From contig NC_080049.1 in NCBI RefSeq assembly GCF_026212465.1, positions 14,578,477 to 14,642,476 on the forward strand: 64,000 bases of DNA, read 5' to 3'. Shown piece after piece: positions 57,230-64,000 of this stretch. The position numbers were made by a program, and so were the translations under genes. The stretch's first letter is position 1, and each line of letters begins with the position of its first letter. Source of the DNA: Amaranthus tricolor (taxonomy: Eukaryota > Streptophyta > Magnoliopsida > Caryophyllales > Amaranthaceae). The notes beneath the pieces are model-generated. The model ran no database searches. It saw only the letters and a program-made list of their open reading frames with translations, and was not told where the DNA came from.

Positions 57230-58888
57230 ATGAAAACCAAGAACCAAACACCAAAGATGAAGCAACCCAAACCTCTACAAATCATCCATCCAACACCTCT
57301 CATTATCGGAACTGAGTCCTCATCAAGAAAGCAACAGGAAACCCCGGATGTTTCTGAAGTGCATGAAAGCTCAAAGAGGAAGGGAGATGCTACAGTAAAG
57401 AAATCATCTTCAAAAAGGGCAAAAGTTGGTGTTCAAGTAAGTGCTGAGGAGATATCCAAAGAAATGATTGTTGGTTTCGGGCTAGACAAACAATGGTATG
57501 AATCCAATTTCTTTCCACAATTTCACGCCATTTTGCAAAATCAATTTTGGAAATCTTTAATGGCAGAACACTGCTGTAACCCAATGTACCCCAACTTGAT
57601 GCGCGAGTTTGTTTCAAACTTTTCTTTTGACCATGGCGTTTGTACTAGTGTTGTTAAGGGGATTAAAATTGAATTTAATAGTTTGATTTTAGGAGGATGG
57701 TTAGGTGTTCCCTCCACTGGATTTGATATATACGTTGTTGGGTCAAAAATCAATTTTTCTGGGATAAATGAAAAGGTAGTTTGGAAGTTTTTAGGGATAA
57801 AAGAAAAAAGAGGAAAGGTTAGTCACAATGTGCTGTCACCTATGTAGAAGTTGTTATACAATATAGCAAGACGATTTATTTTGCCTCGCACATCTAAAAG
57901 ATGTGAGGTTAGTTTAAGGGATGCTACGTTAATATATTGTATGGCTAATAACATTAAGATTAATTTTCCCCCTTTGATGATTTGTCACTTGAATGATTGT
58001 ATTTTTAAGGGTAATGTGTTAGGATATGGTGGATTGTTAACATGGATATTTATGAAGTTGGGTGTTCCTCTTGATGGTCCAAATTATCCCATGGGTCCAA
58101 ACAACAAAGTAGGTGTTAAGTGTTTAAATAACTTGCATCTAAGATTAAATGAAAATGGGACTCTTGAGAATATTTTTGAACAATCTGAGGGCACCAATGA
58201 AGAAGAAAATGAAGAAAAAGTTGAGGAGGAGGAAGTAAATAAGGAGGAACAGGAGCCTGTTCCCTCTGCCACTGAGAAGGCAGAGGGGCATTCTGAAGAG
58301 GAACAGGAGGAAAATTCATGTAAGGGGGAAGTTGAGAAAGAACCTGTGGAGGATGCTGTGGAGGAAGAAGAAGAGAAAGATGAGGAGAGTTCTTTACCTA
58401 GTTCAAACCCTAAGAAGAGTCGTAGGCTAGCTTCCAAAGGAAAGAAACCTGTTGTTATTATCGATGATGACTCAACCTCTTATACAACAGCTGAACCAAG
58501 CCATCCTTCCTCACCTAAACCTGCCACACCGTCATTCCATAATTTTTCTTCACCACCACAGTCGCCAATACAACCATCTTCACCACCACAATCACCAATT
58601 CAACCATCTTCACCACCACAGTCACCTATACCATCATCACCACCACTAGTACACACATCACCAAATCAAGGTTTAGGTGACACTACAGTTCCTACAGCCC
58701 CTTTATACTCCATTCTCCTCAAACTTGATGAATTGCAGGATCGCTTCTATAAATTCCAAGATGAAGTTCGTGTTTCCTTAGCCTCACTAACTGACCAGAT
58801 GACTCAAATGGAGGCTCGTCTGGGTGCAAAATTGGATACTGTGGAGGTGAAAACAGAATATATAGATGATGAAGCTCCTGCATCCTAA
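57230..58888 (+). pseudogene. SIRE-like env-position ORF, one amber stop
   Basis: One frame of 552 codons is interrupted only by TAG at 57845. It starts at MKTKNQTPKMKQPK with a Lys/Ser-rich head. A globular middle (WYESNFFPQFHAILQNQFW, LGVPSTGFDIYVVGSKINF) is followed by a Glu-rich stretch, a proline repeat (three 30-bp units, SPPQSPIQPS) at 58550-58640, and a C-terminal coiled coil (LLKLDELQDRFYKFQDEV ... LTDQMTQMEARLGAKL). SIRE elements carry an ORF here that has been called envelope-like. I see no signal peptide or transmembrane segment in it, so the envelope role is not supported by this copy. Confidence 0.7.
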
Positions 58889-59740
58889 TTCTTCCTGATA
58901 GCTTTTTAATATCTTCTTATTTGTTGCAACCATCACTTTCATCAAATAATCTTTTCTTGTTTTTGAAGTGTACCAGCTGGGGTACTGTTTGTCTAATTCA
59001 TACTATGAACTACATTTTCTTTTATGCTACTAACTATCTGTGACGATTAATCATAGCTGATCTTGTTTGCATTCATTGTTACTACTTTTACTTTGTGCAT
59101 CCTTATTCTCTCTTTGACTATGACTATATGCTTAGTGTTGTGGTTTGATTGCTCCAATTCTTTTTGAATGATGTCAAAAGGGGGAATATTTGACACAAAC
59201 TTAAATAATGCTTGAGTATACTTAGCTCTGATTATATCTATTATGTTGGACTTTAGGATTAAGGTTATGATTCATGATCTAAGGCTGTTTGGCTGTATGC
59301 TGCTGATGTGCTGCTGATGATTGTTTATTGCTTGATTGCTTGTTTGTTTGATTATCAAAGTCCTTTTGTAATGCTCTGATGACTCTGATGATGAACTGTT
59401 CTAATAATTGTTTTGAATGTTCTGTTGATAGGAGTATAAGATATATGCTCTGATTATACGATAAATTGTTCTGATTTCAAAGTTATTACATTTGAAATAC
59501 TTAGTGATTTATGTTAACTATTTTTGGAAACTATTTAAAAACATATATTTTATATTGTGTTTTTATACTATATGGAGTAAACTGTGTTGCTATGATTGCT
59601 TGGTAAATTATATTGTAACGAGTTAATTTACTAAGTTATGTAGAGTTGTTTTAAATTCTGACATGCTCTATAATATTGATTTTACTCTAATTTTATTTTA
59701 AGTTTGTTTAAAAGTTTGTCATCATCAAAAAGGGAGAATT
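58889..59740 (+). other. SIRE-like 3' untranslated region and polypurine tract
   Basis: No ORF is seen. Positions 59725-59740 (AAAAAGGGAGAATT) form the likely polypurine tract just before the LTR start TGTTGGACC. A related purine run AAAAGGGGGAATA lies at 59177-59189. Confidence 0.65.
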
Positions 59741-61168
59741 TGTTGGACCTCTTGAGTTTTGATGATGACTACACTTTATTTAAACAAATATGTTTTTAGA
59801 GATTGTGTGCAGGTCGATATCCGGTCGTGATTATGATCGTTGATAGTACCTATGACTGGGTTCATGGAAAAGTACGTGTCAAAAGGATTCAAAAGATGTT
59901 AGAAGAAGTATATCGCTTGGGATGTAAAATGGAGACAGCAGGTCTACTGTTCCTAAGTTGGATGTTCTAACAAAACTGGAAATTGGAGACAGCGCACTGT
60001 TCCTGAACTAGAGTCAGCTTACGTCCACTGAAAATTCTGGTTATTATTTTAATTATTATTTTTAGTTGATGTATTAATTAAATTAATTTGTTGCATTTAT
60101 TTGTTATAGTTAATTGGCAAAAAGTTTTCTAAAAATTACTTTACGTATGAGTCTCTAAATAAAGATCCTTTATTTTAGGATCTATATTTAGTAAATATTG
60201 GATTTGCTAAATATAGGAATAGCTGTTGTTGAAAAAGTCTTTGCTATTATTTTTAACCGGTCTTTATCTTAGAAAATAGGTTATCATTCCTATAATTAGT
60301 TAGCATGTAACCATTCCTATTAAGTATAACCGTTTCTATAAATAGCATAAACGTTCCAACAGTTATTATACGAACAGGAACTGTTGCTGAAGAAACTACT
60401 GCCTAAGGGAACAGAACCTATTATTAGGGAACAGCGGTTATTATTAAATAACCGTGGGCTTGAATTTGTCAAGTTTAATGCCTATTTTAAGATTAACCGT
60501 AGGAAGACTTGGTTATTAAAATCCACATTATTCCCATGATCATTTTGGATAAGGAATAATGGTTGGAATATTTCTTTTTATTAGGGATTTTAGCTCTATA
60601 AATAGCGGACTCGGTTATTCTTCAAAACTCGCCTTAGTATGAGCCATTAAATCATACGTAATTTTGGGAGAATTTTTACAAGAAAATTTTGTTTTAAAAA
60701 TGCCAACTAATTTATAATATTTTCTTGTGCAACTTATTGATTTTATTTTTAGAGAATTTTTATCCTTTTGTAAGGGTTTTTTAGAGAATCTTTGTAACTA
60801 GACTTGGGTGAGTCTAGGAGGATTTAGAAAACTTCTAGTGAAGCTAGAGAAGAGAATAGCTTTGAGTAAAGCTAGTGTGGAGTTTAGCTTTTAGTGAAGC
60901 TAAGTTTGTTGCTTTGAGTGAAGCAATTTGAGAGAGAAGTTGGCCTAGTTGATGCGCTTCGAGTGAAGTAAGATGTTTAATGTAATTGTAACGAGTTGCC
61001 TTAAACATAGTGGAGAATTTAGAAATCCCGAGGGGTCGTGGTTTTTCCTTCTGTTTAGGCCTAGAAGGTTTCCACGTAAAAATCGTTCGTCTCTTTTAAT
61101 TATTTCGCTCTAAGTTTAAGCTTTATTTATTTTATTCAATTTCGCAAAAACAGGGCAAAAACGCTTAG
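59741..61168 (+). repeat. SIRE-like 3' LTR, 3'-truncated
   Basis: It begins TGTTGGACCTCTTGAG. It contains two TATA-like boxes, CTATAAATAGCATAA near 60335 and CTATAAATAGCGGAC near 60595. It matches the 5' LTR fragment from 60761 and stops after AAAACGCTTA, where the left copy continues for another about 72 bases. Confidence 0.82.
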
Positions 61169-61248
61169 CCGTTTACTGAGATATATAAAGAGTCTTTTTT
61201 GATTTCCTTGATTCACAAATCACACCGCTAATTATGTTGTCCCTTAAC

Positions 61249-64000
61249 TAGGCATGGCCACGGGGCGGGTTACCCGGAACCAAACTGGTCCCGAACCGCT
61301 TGAAACCGGATCCAGATCCGGAACCGGAACTGTTTGCGACAGGTTTCGAACCGCCCCGAACCGCGAAACGGTGAAGCCGCCGGAAAAAAGTTGCCGGAAC
61401 CGTGAAACCGCCGGAAAAAAACGTCGTGAACCGGGTAAAAAACCCGCGGTTTGGAACCGGAACCGGTCCGGGAGAACCGGTCCAACGGTTCCATGGAACC
61501 GGCTCTGGAACCAGAACCGGAACCGGTCCGGTTGAACTTGCTCAACGGTTCCGTGGAACCGGAACCGGGACCGGTCCGATTGAACCGGCCCACCGGTTCC
61601 ATGGAACCGGTTCGCCAAAATGTTACCGTTTATGACCGTTAACTAGCCGTTGGAGTTTCCTCTATATATACTCATCACTTTCAATCATTTTTATTCACAA
61701 CTCATCTCTTCTCCTACTCTCTCTACTTACTCTCTCTACTTAATTCTTTAATTACGCAATTATTCTCTTAATTACATAATTAGTCTTTTAATTATTTCTT
61801 CATTTAGTTAGTTACATAATTAATTATTTATTTATTTCTTAATTCTATATTTCTATTATTACTTCCATATTATCAATCATGTCTTCATTTTTGAAAAAAG
61901 CCTCAAAAAAAGTTACTAACGTGGCAAAATCATTGGGAGGTTCCAGTTCGTCCAAAAGAAAGGCCAATTCTACTCCGTCGGTATCAACAACACCTTCCAT
62001 TAGTAATTATAATTATGAACATAATTATCCGAAAGGGTACGACCTAGAATTACATAATTATGCAGAAGAAGTGGAAAGAGAAATACAAATTGATTAAGAA
62101 GAACAACAAGAAGAGGAACCAACGACCCCTATTGGGATACATATATCTCGACAGTCATCAACAAGATCACATGAAGAACAACAACAACAAAGACAAGCTC
62201 GTGGTAAACGAGTCAATTTCCAAACTATTGGTTAGTTTTATAATTTTATTCTTCAAATTAATTAAATTTTAAATTATTTATTTATTTAATTATAGTTTTA
62301 TAATTTTAAATTATTTATTTAGATGAAGATGAACCAGTAAGACAACCTTTTCCGGCAATGCCACCTCCTAGTGGTAGAGCTGTTTCACATGTGTGGTCGT
62401 ATTTCACAAAACAACCAATCGAGAATCCAAATATTTTCTTATGCACTTGTCAAATTTGTGAAAGTCAAGGAGTAAAGCCCTTAGTTGCATACAATTTCGC
62501 CAGAGGTAAATACTTTTTAAGTTTTTTATACATACATTATATATTCATATTTTATAAAAATTTATTTATTGTGTTTTGTGAATACGTGTTAGGTGGTGGT
62601 ACGGGATCTTTTAACAAAAATTTGGCAAAGAAGCATGGAATCACAAAAGAAACTCATGCAGCAAGCGGCAGCGGGACCACAAGTGGAAGTGGAAGCCGAC
62701 AGACACAGTGGGACATTCCCAGCACAGGTATGCCTTTTAGATATAATCGTAATGATATGATTGATGAATTTTCTAGGTATGTAATTTGTGATGAATTGCC
62801 TTTTAACCACGGTGAAAGTAGGGCATACGAGCGTTACGCTAGAAAAACTATGCAACCACAATATAGAGCAATCCCTAGGAGCACTCTTAAAAGACGCACA
62901 ATTAAATTATATGAATCAATGCGCTATGAATTAGTTGAAATGTTTAAATCTTTTAATGGTAGGGTTAGCATAACAACTGACATTTGGTCTGCTCCCCCAC
63001 ATTTAGAATCTTATATGTGTGTAGCAGCACATTGGATAGATCAAAATTGGATTATTCAAAAAAGAATAATTGCTTTTGAGACAATGCCAGAAAGACATAC
63101 CGGTGAAAACATAAAATATAGATTAGTAGAGATATATAGAGAATGGAACTTATTAGATAAGATATTTTGTTGTTCAACTGATAATGCAACCGCGAACATT
63201 AAATGTCTAGAACTTTTGTATAACGAACTTGCATTTAGTTTTATCCTTGGGGGTAGCTTATTACACATACGTTGTTGTGCACATATAGTTAACTTATCTT
63301 GCCAAGCTGGCATAAAACAATTAAGCGATTTATTAGAACCAATTAGGGATATAGTGAAGTGGCTTAGGATTGGAAAGATAAAGAGACGATACAAACAATT
63401 ATGTGACCAATATCAACTTAAAAAAGTGTATTGGTCATTGGATACTCCTACACGTTGGGGCTCAACCAACGATTTATTAAGAAAGGCGATTGCTTATCAT
63501 CCAGTTATAACACAACTATATAGTGAGTGTACAGATAGTTACATAGCTGATGACACTTGGGAATTAGCTATAGGTGTACATAACATATTAGAAGCGTATG
63601 ACCACGCGACTAAGATTTTTTCATATGTTTATGAACCGAACGTTCACTTAGTAATAAGTGAGTGTGTTACTATTTTTTATCATCTCCTTAAATATACGCA
63701 TGATGATACTAACCCATATTTGAAGCCGATTCTTGCAGATATGATGGAAAAAAAGAAGGCATATTTTACCGAATTTCCTTATATTTATGGAATCGCAACC
63801 ATTTTGAACCCATGTTTTAAAACTGAGGTCCTTACTAAAGTAATAGGATTTTACTACCACTCGTTAGATCGCCCGCCTACTGATGTACATAATTATGTAG
63901 GAACATGTAAAAAATATTTAGCAAAACTCTATGATTATTACGCTAGTGTGTATAACCCAAAACGCGATACGTCTAGGCGTGCTAGCGTTGCGGCACGTCC
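61249..64000 (+). mobile_element. Left part of a hAT transposon (runs off the window)
   Basis: The terminus TAGGCATGGCCACGGGG is typical of plant hAT ends, and the 8 bases before it are CCCTTAAC (61241-61248), the candidate target duplication. Positions 61270-61615 are a dense field of ACCGG / CCGGAACC repeats, likely transposase-binding sites. A TATA box (CTATATATACTC) lies near 61661-61672, then the transposase gene. The right end is outside the window. Confidence 0.82.
61879..64000 (+). pseudogene. hAT (Ac-like) transposase, premature stop, 3' end outside window
   Basis: Exon 1 61879-62230, exon 2 62323-62506, exon 3 from 62593, with GT-AG junctions in matching phase. Exon 1 encodes a Lys/Ser-rich head (SFLKKASKKVTNVAKSLGG) and has an in-frame TAA at 62095-62097, after which the frame continues open. 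Exons 2-3 carry the BED-type finger region (FLCTCQICES ... NLAKKHGI; the usual first His of the HxxxH pair appears as Asn). The RNase H-like core follows with SITTDIWSAPPHLESYMCVA, CSTDNATANIKC, HIRCCAHIVNLS and DTPTRWGSTNDLL. No other stop was seen to 64000. The C-terminal dimerisation domain is off the window. The transposase would cut and move the element. Confidence 0.82.

Larger units (their letters stand above)
51948..61168 (+). mobile_element. SIRE-like Ty1/Copia retrotransposon, both LTRs truncated
   Basis: A 3'-end LTR part (51948-52417) is followed by an initiator-Met primer site, gag, protease, integrase, RT, RNase H, an env-position ORF, a purine tract and an LTR from 59741 that stops at 61168. 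The shared part of the two LTRs is 51948-52345 versus 60761-61168. The left copy lacks about 1 kb of its 5' part, and the right copy lacks its last 75 bases or so. Consequently no target duplication can be seen. Multiple stops and frameshifts are present. Confidence 0.88.

Noticed and set aside
58084..58437. Minus-strand Ser-rich ORF of 117 codons
   Set aside because: It is the shadow of the Glu-rich, plus-strand env-position ORF (GAA/GAG read backwards as Ser/Phe codons).
57230..58888. Retroviral envelope gene
   Set aside because: No signal peptide, fusion peptide or transmembrane segment was visible; only its position matches the env-like label.
61244..61635. Overlapping ORFs on both strands, 77-124 codons
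   Set aside because: They arise from the ACCGG repeat field of the hAT subterminal region; all frames are open because of composition.

Overview
This is nuclear DNA from a flowering plant, almost certainly a eudicot. The host genes have GT-AG introns, both host proteins belong to plant families, and most of the window is nested plant transposable elements (Ty3/Gypsy Athila, Tat and Tekay-like, Ty1/Copia SIRE-like, hAT, and a Mutator-like MITE). The species cannot be fixed from the sequence. No rRNA, tRNA, CRISPR array or prokaryotic operon was seen.

Layout. (1) 1957-28411, plus strand: a 12-exon gene for a 713-residue protein with two CTLH/CRA-type modules. Its third intron is 21.4 kb and holds a Copia relic, an Athila element (3561-14622, minus) and a non-autonomous hAT element with a perfect 8-bp target duplication (22212-23688). 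(2) 29096-51928, minus strand, convergent with gene 1: six exons of a patatin-like phospholipase gene. Its 18-kb intron holds a 16.7-kb Tat-lineage Gypsy element (30809-47537, duplication AAAAG), which is itself split by a deleted Tekay-like Gypsy element (38822-43648, duplication ATAGT). A 2.9-kb intron holds a Mutator-like MITE and a hAT MITE. The gene has a frameshift in one exon, and its N-terminal exon is not visible. (3) 51948-61168, plus: a decayed SIRE-like Copia element with an env-position ORF, truncated in both LTRs. (4) 61249-64000, plus: the left end of a potentially autonomous hAT element. Its transposase has one premature stop and runs off the window.

How the parts relate. The two host genes are ordinary single genes stretched by insertions into introns. 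Insertion order is readable: Tat entered the patatin-like intron, then the Tekay-like element entered Tat between its two RNase H domains. Three retroelement lineages (Athila, Tat, SIRE) each carry a non-canonical extra ORF between pol and the 3' LTR. In Tat this ORF is antisense, appears to have an intron, and is flanked by twelve copies of a short GTCCGACTT motif. I see no wholly new system; the Tat antisense unit with its motif arrays is the least explained part.
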